A DNA stretch of 64,000 nt from Phoma sp. XZ068 (GCA_004835665.1 RBKR01000010.1:496001-560000); one strand, 5' to 3'; shown: positions 1 through 11,353, numbered from the stretch's first letter. Notes: generated from the letters alone by a model not told the origin. Numbers and translations: made by a program.

Positions 1-2
1 CC

Positions 3-2985
3 TACGAGGCGTACCCGCGAATAGGGTTAGAACGACGGCCACGCTACGGACAGCTAGAGCGATTGAATGCTGTGCGACTCAAGTACATGGTAGAAGGTGC
101 CATGTATCCTCTCGCAGAGTTCCAGAGACTTCGAGACTTTGGTCGAGTGATCGGGCGCACTGATCCTTCATCTTTCCTCTTCCGTTGGAGCGACGATGGC
201 CAGACCATCTCACATGGCACCAAACACGTCACTATGGACAGTTTCGCCGCTTCAGTGAAACCTTTGTGGCTGAAGCAGAGGATATCTGCCGAGAGCTGAT
301 GTATGAAAATCTTCCGCCCGTAGATCTTAGTCAGGTGAAGGATGAGATCAGCAACACCAGCCAGGGATTCTCATTCGTTCATCATCCTGGCAATCATCTA
401 TCGGAGGCTTACCTGGAGCTGTCCACCCGAGCTTGTACTACTCGTCGGAACGGGCTGTTCAGGGAAGGCCGTTGGATCTGGAAGGCAATCTTTCTCTACC
501 TAAAGAGGGTAGAGGCTTTTCTGGAAGCAGTGGCGGGGATGTGCTACTTGAGCGGTGGACAACGCCCCGAGTCTCAGAACTCTTCAGCTTAGAGTGCGAG
601 AACGGACCGGTGAGCGCCAGAGGCCTCTATGTGTACAACGCCCACGTTGTCTACATCATCCGCCATCACAAAGCAAAGATATCGACCAATCGGGAATTTA
701 ATGTCGCCCGCTACTTGCCAGCACGTGCAAGCCGAGTCGTGTATTACTATCTCGTATACATCTGGCCTTTTGTCAGGATGCTGCAACGAGAAAGACTGGA
801 AAATTTCTCGACACATAGCAGCACGTTGCTGTTCTGCTCTGTTCAAACCCCAGATCGACCCTGGGAATCCCGCAAGCTTACAGCAGTCCTCCAAAGAGCA
901 AGCTCGCAGGTGTGGGGATGGCCCGTCAACGCTCAACTATGCAGGCAGCTGGCCATCGCGATTACGGAACAGCATGTAAAGGAAGTGCATCTGCGGTTCA
1001 ACAGGTACGACGATAAAAGCCCAAATGCAGACATCAACATTGCATATGCGTGGCAAAGCGGCCACCGGCCTTTGCAGCGAGCAAACACTTACGGTCTGGA
1101 CGGCGCATTCCCAACACACTTGCAGCCATCGCTGCTGCGGGTGTATGAGTGGGTCTCCATGCGTTGGCATGAGTTCTTGCGCCAGCCAAGTAAAGGCTTC
1201 CCCGCGAATGTCTCAGCTGGCGTAGATGTGCTCCGGAAACAGTCCTTGCCAGCAGTACCCGGACGCATCCTTGGACAAAAGACTGTTGGAACTGGACTCA
1301 CGCCTACTCTCATACTGACACATCCTGAGACGGTCTCGACGAAGCGCAAACAACGCACGGAAAACAATGCGACTCAAGCATCAGAGGTCACAGTTTCCAA
1401 AGCTAGAAAACGCTTGAAACCTCACGGCAATGAGATCAGGCACTTGCCAAAAGTGGCCCCAGTTTCTCCCGCTTCTCAGTTGTTGGACGACGACAGCGGT
1501 TCTGTCATCGAAACTCAGATGTTGGATGTTGAGCACCAAGTCCAAGACGATCTCAATAGCGAAAACACTGTATCGCTGCCGAACTGCACCCAGAGCGCCA
1601 AGAAGGAATTGCACGAGCTGGGGGGAAGAGATTGTCAACTCAGTCTTCAACGTCCTGTGACAATGAGCAAAGAGGTCTCATTCCTCAAGGCCAGAAGTAT
1701 CGGGCAGGGATCTGTAGTCAGTCATCGGATGCGGCCAAGCTTAGCCTTCCGGCAAAAGCTGCTAGCAGCAGGCGCTCGCGAGAAGGTAAAGATTTTCTAT
1801 CGAGCTTACTTTCTGAATGCATACGCAGGAAGGAAGAACGCTTATCTGCCCCCGTCGATCTGAAGACCCTCAAAAATCAGATCAGAAAGAGCGAGCGCTG
1901 TTCGTTGTGCTACATTCGCGGATACTGGAGCTCAAGACATCATAAGATTGGACAGTGTCCAGTTGCGGGTGCGGACCAGGTTCGGCAAAAGAGAAGTGTT
2001 CTCCAAGGGAAGATGATCAGCTTCCGCGAAAGCGGCGGGAGCTTTTGTTCTGGGCAATGTGAAATGTCCATGAACGTATCCCTCTTCTCGTCCGACCGCA
2101 CTCTCGCACCGGAATGTGCCTGCGAATCTGCTGTTCTGGATGCACTTTCGGCGATGATGGGGGATCCTAATCCCGGGTGGCGGAGCGATGATATAACAGA
2201 ATTGAAACAGCGAGCACCAGACAGTCAAGGTAAGGATTTACACACGTGGTTATGTTCTACGGAGGAAGTAGGCGGCGGTGAGTCCGCTACTGCCACGAGG
2301 GTCTTTGCACAGCTCTCCAGTGACGCGCGTCGCACAGCCACGCCTGAGCCCATTGAACGATCAGCCAACGTGAAACTTGTACGCGAGCATCTTGCCCAGC
2401 GAGACAAGATGGACCTGCGACTGTGGCTCGAGAGCAAGCACTCTCGAGTGCTGCACCGGCTGCTTGGCCAGTTGGAGTTCTGGGGAGGAGTCCCTTGCCC
2501 GCTATGTTTGACGTATGAATGGCGTGAGTCAGTATACGATCATTGAGCTGAGGGATTGCAGGCTCCGAGAAGAGTCTGCGTCAGCTCGGAAGATTGCGCT
2601 TCCTTTGCACTGTGCAGCAGCCCATGTGGAAGGGAAGCGATCAATGCGCTTCCTATGGGTACTCGCGACAGATATGCTTGCAAGCACATGTTGACGGATT
2701 CGAACTTGATGATGATTGTGGCTGTATCAAAGCAGTGAAGAAGGGGATAGCGGTACTTTTGACAGTCCACGATGGAGTGCTAAGAGAGACGGTTTCTCCC
2801 CAGCTGGTAATAGCACAAACCCATCAAGAGAGAGCAGGTACCCGGGCTTGGCTGGAAGAAGAACTTGACTTCTGGGGAGTAAAAGTCGACAGGTTATTGA
2901 CCGTGTTTCACATACTTGCCGATGGATATGACGGCTTGACAGGGAAGAGTAATGTTAGAATGGTTCCGGAGCGGTATGTACCATA
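3..2985 (+). pseudogene. Degenerate tyrosine-recombinase-like gene of the telomere-linked helicase family (5' end outside window)
   Basis: The frame is open from base 3, so the gene begins left of the window. The pieces lie in different frames: about 3-240, then 240-565 (core around RACTTRRNGLFREGRW), then 565-1863, then 1632-2546 and 2594-2985. The shifts near 240 and 565 fall inside conserved blocks, so they are mutations rather than introns. Blocks resembling tyrosine-recombinase boxes are visible: IIRHHKAK (the K hairpin), a CRQLAIAIT block (box II arginine), and WQSGHRPLQRANTYGLDG (GH plus candidate nucleophile Tyr). The tail carries two cysteine clusters, CSLCYIRG...HHKIGQCP near 1900 and PCPLC near 2500, like the zinc-binding tails of fungal RecQ-like proteins. 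No helicase motifs are seen between recombinase and tail. The recombinase assignment rests on motif order alone. It is not functional as written. Confidence 0.6.
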
Positions 2986-3149
2986 ATACAATTCATCAAG
3001 TCGACAGAGTTAGACAATGTCAAGTACTGAGGCCCAGGAGATAGTGTATAATGCAATTGAAACTCAGAGTCATAGAAATAGCGACTACAATAGATTTACA
3101 GCTATGACAGATGCCCAGAGGTCACCCAGCCCATACAGCAGTTGCCGGT

Positions 3150-5860
3150 GTATGCAGACGGGTTGATGTGTCGAATAGAGCCAGACTATTGCCGTCAGAT
3201 ACTCCGAAGCGAACGCGTGATGAAGAACCATTGGCGAGAAGCCCACGATTGGTCGCCAGCAGATAAAGGCGGACGTCCAAGCCGAGAGAGCAGAAAAAGA
3301 TACAGTACCGCATCAGTAAGAGTTGCAAGACAGTCCATTGCCAGCGGTTGTTGGTCTAGGGTCGGGGATCGCAGTATTTCCAGGTCCACGAGCCCGATGA
3401 AGACGGCCCAGACGTCGTGCCCGTCGACGGCGACGCGGCATGGGCGCAGGTGGGTGAGAAGATGGCCAAGGCGTGGGCCAACGTCGAGACACGGGCGCAG
3501 AACACCATCCAGGAGGGCGAGAGAGACGAGGAGAGCCCGTGGTTGGAGCGGACGCAGTGGTTGCCGTACTTGGTGGGCATGGAGAGGCCCGAGTTGATGG
3601 CGTGCATCGAGGAGCCCGTGGCAGAGCCCGACCCCCGGCAGGAGCAGCAGGCAGAGCACGTCGAGGCGACAATGTGGGCAACGATGGAGGGATTGGCGCG
3701 GTTCAGTCAAGCGTCCGTCATCCACCGGATCGGCGTGTTCGTGCGGCTGGAGGCGATTCGCACAGAGAAGCACCAGACGCGGTTCCAGCCGTTGCAGCCG
3801 TACATGGACGAGAAGTCGATCGGCGATCATACACGGCCGTGGCAGCAGGTGTTGATGTTTTTCGCGCGGACGCAGCGCGAGCACGCGTGGAAGAGCCCAA
3901 AGTATCGATTCACACGCCGGCAGCGCGAGGCATGGGAGGCGTTGGTCGAAGAGGCGGAGAAAAGTGCAGGGGAAAAAGAGGAGGAAGAGGAGGAAGAAGA
4001 AGGAGAAGAAATGGAAGTGGAAGACGTAGAGGACGAAGTAATGGCAGACGACGTCGACGAGGCCATTGACGAGATGGAGACACAGGAGAACACAAACGCC
4101 GCAGCCATCAGCGAGCCAGGGACGTTGTCAAGCATCCAGAAAGCGTGTTTGGCGTTTTGCATCGCGTTGTTGAGCCGGTCGATCACGCGCAAGGAGTACG
4201 ACAGCCCGTTGGTGTGCGCGTTGGCCGTATTAGGCGTGAAGGAGAACGGTTGGAAAGGTGCCGAGCAGTATCGTCGGCCGTCATCAAGGTGGCGCGGTTC
4301 ATGGTTGTGCAGCAGGCGTTGGAGTTGTCGGGCCCGTTCGATGAGGACGAGTTTGACAGCGACAGCGCGTACGAGAGCGACGACAGCAGCAACCCGCCCC
4401 GACGCCGGCGCAAAGGATGTTTACAGTTCGTGCAGGAGATGATGGACCAGTTCATGGTGTGCGGCAGCCACAGCCCGATGCAGTGGATGTTGGATTTGCG
4501 GACGTACGGGTTGAAGATCCATTAGAACACAACGTCCCGCGGCCACGTCGAGTGGGTTGGCCGGGACGAGTTGTTGTACAAGAGTTGGCAGTTCAGCATG
4601 GCGCAGTTCCGTGGCATGGTGCACGGGCTGGCGACAGAGAGTCGGCGGTTGTTGATGGACGAGTTGTTGTTTGGCAACAGCAGGACCGCAGAGCCCGTAC
4701 CCAGCGTGCCGTGGGACAGTTTGCGCGACAACCCAACCGACGAACGGCCCGGGTGGAATTTTTTGAAGGACCATCGCACCCGCATGCCCGTCGATGGAGA
4801 GAGGTGGTTGTTCCAGCGGGTAGGGCAGGACGCCGCCATCAGGGACAGGTTCATGAAGCGGGGAACCCGTTCGGGCATCAACACGCAGGAGGTGGAGCGG
4901 TACATGGATCGAGTGGTGGAGTTTCGAGAGAAATTAACTGTGTTGACGCACATGGCGGGCGGACAGCCAGCGAGAGGCCCAGAGATCATGAGCATCCGAC
5001 ACAGCAACACGGTCAAGGGCGGGCACCGCAACATTTTCATCGAGGACGGCATGGTCGTGTTTGTCACGCGGCACCACAAGGGATACAGCGTGAGCGGCGA
5101 TGTCAAGATCATCCACCGGTACTTGCCGCGCGAGGTGGGTGAGTTGTTGGTGTATTACATGTGGTTGGTTTTGCCGTTCCAGCAGCGGTTGGAGGCGATG
5201 GTGTGGGAGAAGGAGGTGATATCGTCGCACATGTGGCCGGCAGACCCTATCGGTCGCAAGTGGACGAGCGACCGGTTCAGGGAGGCGTTGAAGCGCGAGA
5301 GCAGGATCGGATTAGGGTTGGCATTGACGATTCCAGCGTATCGCGAGATCGCCATTGGCATCAGCCGGCGGTTTTTGCGCGGGTCCACCGCGTTTCGAGC
5401 AAACGAGGGAGACGAGAACGAGGAGCGGAACGAGGAGAACACGTGGTCAGCTATTGCAGACATGCAGGCAGGGCACACGGTGCACATCGCGGGCATGATA
5501 TACGCACGAGGCATCATGGAACAGGCAGGGGCAGTAGCAGACAAGAGGTAGCAGTTCCGTATGTCGAGCACGGATTGGCACCGGTTTTTGGGGTTCCAAG
5601 CAGGCGCAGAGGACGACGACGGGTGCAAGAAGCGCAAGCGGGGCCCCGTTCGAGAGCGAGGCAGACGAGGCGAGGATTGATCGGTGGGGCCGGTTGAGGA
5701 AGATGGACACGGCCGCGCAGTTGCAGCGGATGATGGGCAAGGCGGCCGAGTTTCGCGGCGTGCAGAAAGAGGCCATCGACGCCATCGTTGCCGGCAAGAG
5801 CCACGTAGTGGCCGTGATGCCGACCGGGGCAGGCAAGAGCATGTTGTTCATGTTACCAGC
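3150..5860 (+). pseudogene. Broken telomere-linked RecQ-like helicase gene: zinc finger, recombinase-like domain, truncated helicase start
   Basis: A second member of the same family, starting near its N terminus. In order: a C2H2-like finger (CRIEPDYC...HWREAH, about 3165-3245), a GRGSQYFQV block (about 3360), a charged region with a poly-Glu run (about 3980-4020), then the recombinase-like core. The core shows GGQPARGPEI (box I Arg), TRHHKGYS (Lys), PAYREIAIG and QAGHTVHIAGMIYARG (GH plus Tyr). It ends with the start of a RecQ/DEAD helicase, including the Walker A motif MPTGAGKS near 5817-5845. In-frame stops occur at 3357, 4523 and 5549; frameshifts near 3330, 4264 and 5650. Homology stops at 5860, where the sequence becomes a pogo transposase tail, so the rest of the helicase is missing. 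Such genes are typically subtelomeric and multicopy in fungi. Confidence 0.72.
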
Positions 5861-6691
5861 AATATCTGCTCTGCCTTTCGAGGCGCAGGCCTGGTTCCTC
5901 TCTGGCCAGACGCTGTTCTGTCAAAGCTAGACGTGCAGCTCCGTACGCCTACTCCAACTGCTGTAGCAGAGACTCTCTGGGAGGCTCGTACACCAAGCAA
6001 CGTACGTGAGCTTGAGGCTCAATCAACTCTGATACGCGAGCGCGTTCGAAAACACAAGAGCTCATCACCAGCCTCAATTATTGAAGCAATTAACCAGCTC
6101 AAGAAGGGGGCTGAGGTTATGATGCTCTCGGCTGAGCTAATGCGCGATCGGATCGCCAGTCTTGAGAAAGCTAATAAGGCAGCATCAGCGCGTAAACAGC
6201 GTAAGAAAACGCGTATACAGAAGAGAGGAGTCTTAACAAAGGGTGCTGGAGAGGATATACTCGCCCAGCAAGAGGCTGATCAGCAGATTGCTCGTGAAGA
6301 GCGTCAAGGAGGAGGGCGATCAGGCTGGTTGGTTGGTTGGTTGGTTGGTATTCATTTTACGTCTAGTTGATGAGGATTAAGTCCGCCATCTCGCCTCCCG
6401 AAGGGCATATACGACGTGCTAAGCTATGGAATTACAGTGCTGCCACACTACCTTAGGAAGCATTTCTTGCCTGCGCGGGTATTACTACCATTTCAGAACT
6501 ACAGCTCCACTTCCAATTGGGGAGACTGAGCAGTGTGTGTACATCAGGGTGGTTCCCTTGTGTGTATTCAGAGGCGAAAAGAAAGAGGGCGATCAGGCCT
6601 CAGCCGCCAGGCTCTGGCGCGCTGCACGAGGTGCAGAGAGACTGGCCATAACTCACGTACGTGCAAGAAGGATACTTTAGATACTGCTTAA
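5861..6691 (+). pseudogene. 3' fragment of a pogo/Fot1-like transposase, split by a LINE insertion
   Basis: Starts exactly where the helicase homology ends, with NICSAFRGAGLVPLWP, matching the NIQGGFRGAGLVPFNP block downstream of the DDE domain in the transposase at 27210-28838. The fragment continues with the coiled, basic C-terminal region (KKGAEVMMLSAELMRDR). After the LINE copy at 6326-6584 it resumes and ends with a CCHC zinc knuckle, CTRCRETGHNSRTC, and DTLDTA then stop at 6689-6691. The DNA-binding and catalytic domains are absent. The same subfamily tail occurs inverted at 14303-14628. The join to the helicase gene is out of frame, so it is a recombination scar, not a functional fusion. 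Confidence 0.8.
6326..6584 (-). mobile_element. 5'-truncated LINE copy with 14-bp target-site duplication
   Basis: About 250 bp that match the 3' untranslated end of the full-length LINE at 33163-39155 almost base for base, both beginning (plus strand) with tandem GGTT units followed by TATTCATTTTACGTC. It is flanked by the direct repeat GAGGGCGATCAGGC at 6312-6325 and 6585-6598. The tail faces left, so the copy is on the minus strand. This is the standard product of aborted target-primed reverse transcription. A few extra bases (GAAAAGAAA) sit at the truncated end. Confidence 0.9.
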
Positions 6692-6803
6692 TCTACTCTA
6701 TTAATATCCATGTATTTCCTTATAAGGTTGTTGAGATTTGCGCCTGTTAAGGTGCGCAAACTTGGTGGGGTGCGTCACTCGCTTGTACGCGTCACTCGCT
6801 TAT
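6692..6803 (+). repeat. Terminal region of the truncated pogo element, with two subterminal repeats
   Basis: Two copies of GCGTCACTCGCTT (6772-6784 and 6789-6801) lie just inside the presumed element end, followed by TATAAAACACGTTAA. The other pogo elements here show the same layout: short direct repeats within the terminal inverted repeat and TTAACG(T) just outside. The opposite terminus is missing because the 5' half of the element was lost at the 5860 junction. Confidence 0.5.
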
Positions 6804-6965
6804 AAAACACGTTAACCCAAATGAGCAACATGACGATTCGTAGACAGGTAAAATCACCGGACTACGGCGGCCAAGTTAACTACTGTACTTTTACTATAGC
6901 GTCTGAGTCCTTCACCGTTACTTCCTGCGCAGTAGGCCGTACGTAGTAGTAGTTACTGCCTGTAG

Positions 6966-7856
6966 TGCTGCCCGTTGGACACGCTGCTTATCAAGTCCAG
7001 CTCAACACTGTTCACCCTCGTTCTCTCGAGCTTTAACCTGCGAACAGCGATAGGTTCACAGAAGGACGCGGAGTTCGATGATGAAGAGGTCGAGCAGCTC
7101 GAGAACACCCTCGTGGAGTCGGTAGTTGCGATGGTACTGAAGCTCAACGATGCCACTTTCCACCCCTTCTTCGTACAGCTCGTCGACCAGGAGGGCCCGA
7201 TCAGCGCGAAACCAGAGCGGGCCATCACCTTCTACAGATTCCTCGCCTTGTTCTTCGACAAGTTCAAGGTAAATATCATCACCTTTTTATATTTGCAAAG
7301 CTAACGTATCCCAGTCCATCGTCACAAGGTACTCACGCTACATAATCGAGCACGTCGCCACATTGCTGAACCAGCTTGTCAGCGAAGACGCCAGCTCTGA
7401 ACTGCGCAGCGTTGTTCTCGCAGCGCTACAGAAGACCTTCCAACACGACCAGGACGGCTTCTGGCAAGCGCCTTCGCACTACGGCGTCATCATGAAGCCG
7501 CTCCTCAAGCTGCTGACCATCACGGCCGCAGAGGACGTCACAACAGACGTCATCCCCGCCATCACCGAGCTTGCCGCTGCCTCCGCATCGTCGCTCGACA
7601 ACCACCGCGAGATGAACGCCGTGCTGCTCAAGTACATGCGCGACGAGGACGCACATACGCGCCTTGCCACCGTGTTGTGCGAGCAGAGTCTCACCAGCGC
7701 CTGGACGAGGAGCGGCTCGGCCTGCTGCCGGAGATGCTGCCGTTCATCAGCGAGCTGAGGGAAGACGACGACGAGATGGTCGAGCGCGAGACACAGCGGT
7801 GGATCTCGTCTGTGGAGCAGATTCTGGGTGAGGATTTGGAGGGTATGCTGCAGTAG
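6966..7856 (+). pseudogene. 3' fragment of UTP10 (U3 snoRNP / HEATR1-family protein)
   Basis: The translation LVESVVAMVLKLNDATFHPF, then FYRFLALFFDKFK|SIVTRYSRYIIEHV, FQHDQDGFWQAP, IPAITELA and LPEMLPFISELREDDDEMVE is the C-terminal BP28CT region of UTP10, the large HEAT-repeat protein of the small-subunit processome. An intron at 7269-7314 (46 nt, GTAAAT...GCTAAC...CAG) joins the two parts in phase. Only about 290 of the roughly 1,800 residues usual for the family are present. An in-frame stop lies at 6963 and a one-base shift near 7693 separates CEQSLT from QRLDEERLGLLPE. With the 5' end missing and a shift present it is probably a dead partial copy; UTP10 is essential in yeast, so a full gene should exist elsewhere. 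The shift alone could be an assembly error. Confidence 0.8.
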
Positions 7857-7983
7857 TGTTGATGTGGTGGAAAATAAGAAAGGAAGGAAGCATGTGTGTT
7901 GTTTAGCATTTATAGGTGTTCTTCTTCGTTATCTTGGGAGGGTAGGGAAATATCCGAATTCAGAACATTCCACAGACTGCTGT

Positions 7984-9139
7984 TTACATGTTCATCTGAG
8001 CCTCGCCTCCGCTCTCATTCGTGGTCGTCTCCGCTCTTCGATTCTGCAACCGCATTCGGATCGTCCCAATCGTCAACACCTCGTCCGACTGCCGCAGCGG
8101 ATCCTCGTCTGATGCCTGGCGCGGCATCACTTTACCCCTGATGAACGAGAGCAGCGAGTGTATCCCGCGCGGAAGAGGGTAGAGGGTCGGGACCGTGCCA
8201 CAGACCACCAGGAGGAAGAGCTCAGCCGTGACCCAGGCAAAGATATCATACGTCGCCCACGTCTGATCCGTGCGGTTCCCGAGCTCTGCAAGATACTGCG
8301 TCTTGATGCCCGAGCATATCGATGTTAAGATGTTGAGGCCGAACACAATGCATAGCTGGATACGCTCGAGCATGCTGATGCGGAGTTTCCAGAAGATGGT
8401 GAGTGGGATGATTGCAAGACTGGCATCGGCGAAGGTGTAGAAAGCTGGCAGTGTGAGTACTTCAAGTGAAGAAACAGTCATAGCTGACTTACATCCAGTA
8501 AAAATTCCATAGCCAGCCATGACCTTGGGATCTAAGCATGTACCTTCGACACGCTGGTCCCAAAGACGTTTGGGTGGACTGCATTGCAGAAAGGTCAGCA
8601 ACGAGCATGAGATGGCGATACAGCTCGTCAGAATGATGGTGACGGTCCAAAGGTAGATGCGCTGCCATCTCCATCCAGTATCGCGCAGGATTTGCAGCAG
8701 CAGCGCTGAAATGGAGATCTTTCCAGACGCGACGCCTATGATGCCGAAGACCTGAGACGTCCAGTTCAACAGGATAGCGTTGGTCAGGTTGTCTATTCCG
8801 CGCTTTTGCACATCCCAGATGTGCTGGCATCCGCCTCGGTTGGCGTACAGCGTCAACACTGAGGACCATCCCACAAAGCACACCTGGATGGTCAGCGACT
8901 TTCAGCGGCCACACGCCTATACATACCCAGGTTGTACCCATGAAGATGTCATCCCATCCCACCTGCCTTTTCCGCGCGCGAAAAACAAAGCGCAGGACGA
9001 CGGTAATAAAGGAGAGCGAAGTCAGAGTCCACATCATGACAATGAGAGTGGGCCCTCGATCTGGTATCGAGTCGTTGGTCGAGCGCGCGCATCTCCACTC
9101 AGACCGCACAGTAGATGTGTCAGATTGAATGCTTTTCAT
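7984..9139 (-). CDS. Fungal rhodopsin-domain integral membrane protein (PTH11-like family), 3 exons
   Basis: Exons 9139-8927, 8883-8493 and 8444-7984 join to 354 residues; introns of 43 nt (8884-8926) and 48 nt (8445-8492) have GT-AG ends and keep frame. Seven hydrophobic segments are visible, from LIVMMWTLTSLSFITVVLRF near residue 35 to ELFLLVVCGTVPTLYPLP near residue 290. The order KRQVGWDDIF at the first loop, GKISISALLLQILRDTGWRW, cysteines around LLTFLQCSPPKRLWD and FYTFADASLAIIPLTIFWKL is typical of the fungal rhodopsin-like family (PF20684). There is no CFEM domain. These proteins are plasma-membrane receptors or receptor-like proteins of mostly unknown ligand. The cytoplasmic tail is acidic and Ser/Arg-rich. 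It stands alone between transposon remnants and looks intact. Confidence 0.85.
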
Positions 9140-9192
9140 GCGATGATGTGTGTTGTGTTGATTTTCTGATGTTCTTTTTTCTAATTTGCAAA

Positions 9193-9277
9193 ATACAGGT
9201 TACACGCGAGCTTTGTGTAACCAAACCGTGCACCATCTCGGCCTCTGGCCTCTGGCCTCTACATCCTTATATCTGAC
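9193..9277. repeat. Dispersed repeat shared with 28928-28995 (inverted)
   Basis: About 60-70 bp, with the core GCGAGCTTTGTGTAACC followed by AAACCGTGCACCATCTCG and a CCTCTGGCCTCT run, recur on the opposite strand immediately right of the pogo element at 27069-28924. In both places the repeat directly borders a pogo element (9349 and 28924). It may be a remnant of an older element into which pogo copies inserted. No coding capacity is seen. Confidence 0.6.
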
Positions 9278-9348
9278 AGAGGTATAGTCGTAGATATAGA
9301 TAGACAGAGTATTATAATAAGATTAACATAGCAAAGGGATTAACCGTA

Positions 9349-11199
9349 CCTCACGGGCGAGCCGCTCACCCGGGCGAACCGCTCACTTTTGCCAAGACCG
9401 CACCAACACTACGACTACTTTGCAACACCACAGTACACAACTAGAATATACTGTAAGCTAAAGTGTATCAAACCAATCTACATTGCTTTGCGCATCATTA
9501 TTGCGTGTTCGCGCGTTGTGCCCTGCCTCATCACACGTGCCACAGCGTCTTAAAGGCTGAGTGCCTGGTTCAACACGCGCTCTCTTCTTTGCCTTCTTTC
9601 CATCGCTGCGAGCATTAAACTCCTTTAGAGTAGTTAGCCGTAATCCTTCACTAAACGTTAGTGTCCCTTCTTGCTGAATTCGCTTCCATTTGTGTGATTT
9701 ACGCCGTGTGGCGGCCTCATTAGCTGCTTGAAGCTCAGCAACCTGATTGCGCATCAAAACCAGTGAATGCGCCATCATCTCCGCGCCTTTAGTGAGCCGA
9801 TCAAGGGCATCAACCATTGAGGTTGGCGAGCTATTGCCGTGTCGCTGAATCCCCTCTCTAATCAGCTTCGATTGTGACCCAAATTACACAGTATTGCTTG
9901 GGTTTGAGAGTGCCACGTACTCTCATCCACAGTAGGTAGTGGTGGAGTACGCAGGCGAACTTCAAGCTTTGATATCACAGCCTCTGGGTCAAATGGAACT
10001 AGACCAGCGCTTCTGAACCCTCCCTGGATATTGCTCTCTGTGATTGACGCGTCAGAAGCCGCTTTGAAGCACGGCAAGAACTTGAGTTCGGTAATGCGAG
10101 TGATCTTGTTGCGCATCAGCAGCTCGGCTTGGCGACCTTAGGCCTTCTTCATAGGGGCGAAACAACCTACATCAAGCTGCTGTAACAGGTGCGACGAGTG
10201 CGGGGGCATACATAAAGTGATAATCTTGTGTTCCTCGCAGTATTGGTGGAATTGGACTAAGTTGTGGCTCTCATGGCCATCCAAAATGAGCAGCCGATGG
10301 CTTCCAACAGTGCGCTGCTTTGTGTGCTCATCAAAGTGCTTCAACCACTTCAAACCAAGCTCGTTGTTGGCCCAGCCATTCTCAGAGACATTGATCACCC
10401 AGTCGTGAGGTATGCTCGGCTCCTTGTTCCAGGCGGAGAGGTGGTGCTTGCCTGCAAAGATAATGAAGGGTGGGATAGCCCACCCCTTCGCCTTAATGCC
10501 CTGGATGATACTGGTCCACTCTCGGTCGCCCTGCTGCACTGTCTTTGGTCGGCCGCGACGATCAGAGCCAGTGACAACAGCTCCTGTTGATATAACACCC
10601 ATCATAAACCCAGACTCATCGAAGTTGTAGGTGTCGTCATCCAGGATACCATACTTGGCTTTGGTATTCTCTACAAGGCGGAACCATCCCTGAATCACCT
10701 CGGGATCCTCACAGAGGGCCCGCTTGTAGTCGTACTTTCGATTGAACTTGACTTCCAGCTCTGGCCGACGCTTAACAAAGGTGCTAGCCCAGTTCTTGCC
10801 AACAGAGGGCTGGTGGCGCTCAGCAAGGAGAGAATTAGCCATATCCTCCACATCAGCAAGCCGGGGCGAGTATCCTCGCTCGTCCAGCTTTAATACATGC
10901 TGGACAATCACCTCCTCTTCAGTGCTTGTCAGCTTCATTGAGTTGGGCTTGCAATCGCGTCGTGGGGAGGTTCCAGCAAGTCGATCACTAAGCGTGCTTT
11001 GAGAGACTTTGTAGATAGCTGCAGCGCGTCGCTGAGACAGTGTCGCGTCTTGTTTAATAGCCTGGAGGGCAAGCTGTATATCTGCTTCGTTTAAGGGCCT
11101 TGTTGCGTTACTGCGTTGAGACATTGCAGGTAGAGTGAAGTTTGGTGTGGTCTTGGCAAAAGTGACCGGCTCGCTCGGGTGACCGGCTCGCCCGTGAGG
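9349..11199 (-). mobile_element. Pogo/Fot1-like DNA transposon, complete ends, inactive
   Basis: Terminal inverted repeats of about 54 bp begin CCTCACGGGCGAGCC on both ends and run to TTTTGCCAAGACC; each contains two tandem copies of a CGGGCGAGCCGCTCAC-like unit. TA dinucleotides flank the ends (9347-9348 and 11200-11201). The length, 1,851 bp, is normal for a Fot1-type element. Its single gene lies on the minus strand and is broken. Confidence 0.88.
9458..11124 (-). pseudogene. Pogo-like DDE transposase, disrupted
   Basis: Starts at the ATG at 11124 (MSQRSNATRPLNEADIQLAL). The N-terminal helix-turn-helix (SQRRAAAIYKVSQSTLSDRL), the CENP-B/Tc5-type second DNA-binding domain (FVKRRPELEVKFNRKYDYKR) and the DDE catalytic aspartates (YNFDESGF, LLILDGHESH, QLDVGCFAP) are all present. 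A TAA stop follows MKKA at 10138-10140 where related copies read KKAYGRQAE. Reading continues as GRQAELLMRNKITRI, then a frameshift near 9885 breaks the LGSQS block. The C-terminal part (9458-9817) keeps the coiled segment, but the zinc knuckle reads CGTCDEAGHNARTRNN and has lost its last cysteine. At least three lesions make it inactive. Confidence 0.88.
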
Positions 11200-11353
11200 T
11201 ACGTTATATCTTTATATTTTAAATAGTAAGGTGTTTTAAAATCTATAGAACTATTAACGTAAACCACCACCGAGAGCGACAACCCACCGAGAGCGACAAC
11301 CCACCGAGAGCGACAAAATCTGCCAAGACCACTCCTCCTCCTTTCATCCTAAC

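Noticed and set aside
3800..4192. Ser-rich and Leu/Pro-rich minus-strand ORFs
   Set aside because: Antisense shadows of the poly-Glu stretch of the helicase-family gene.
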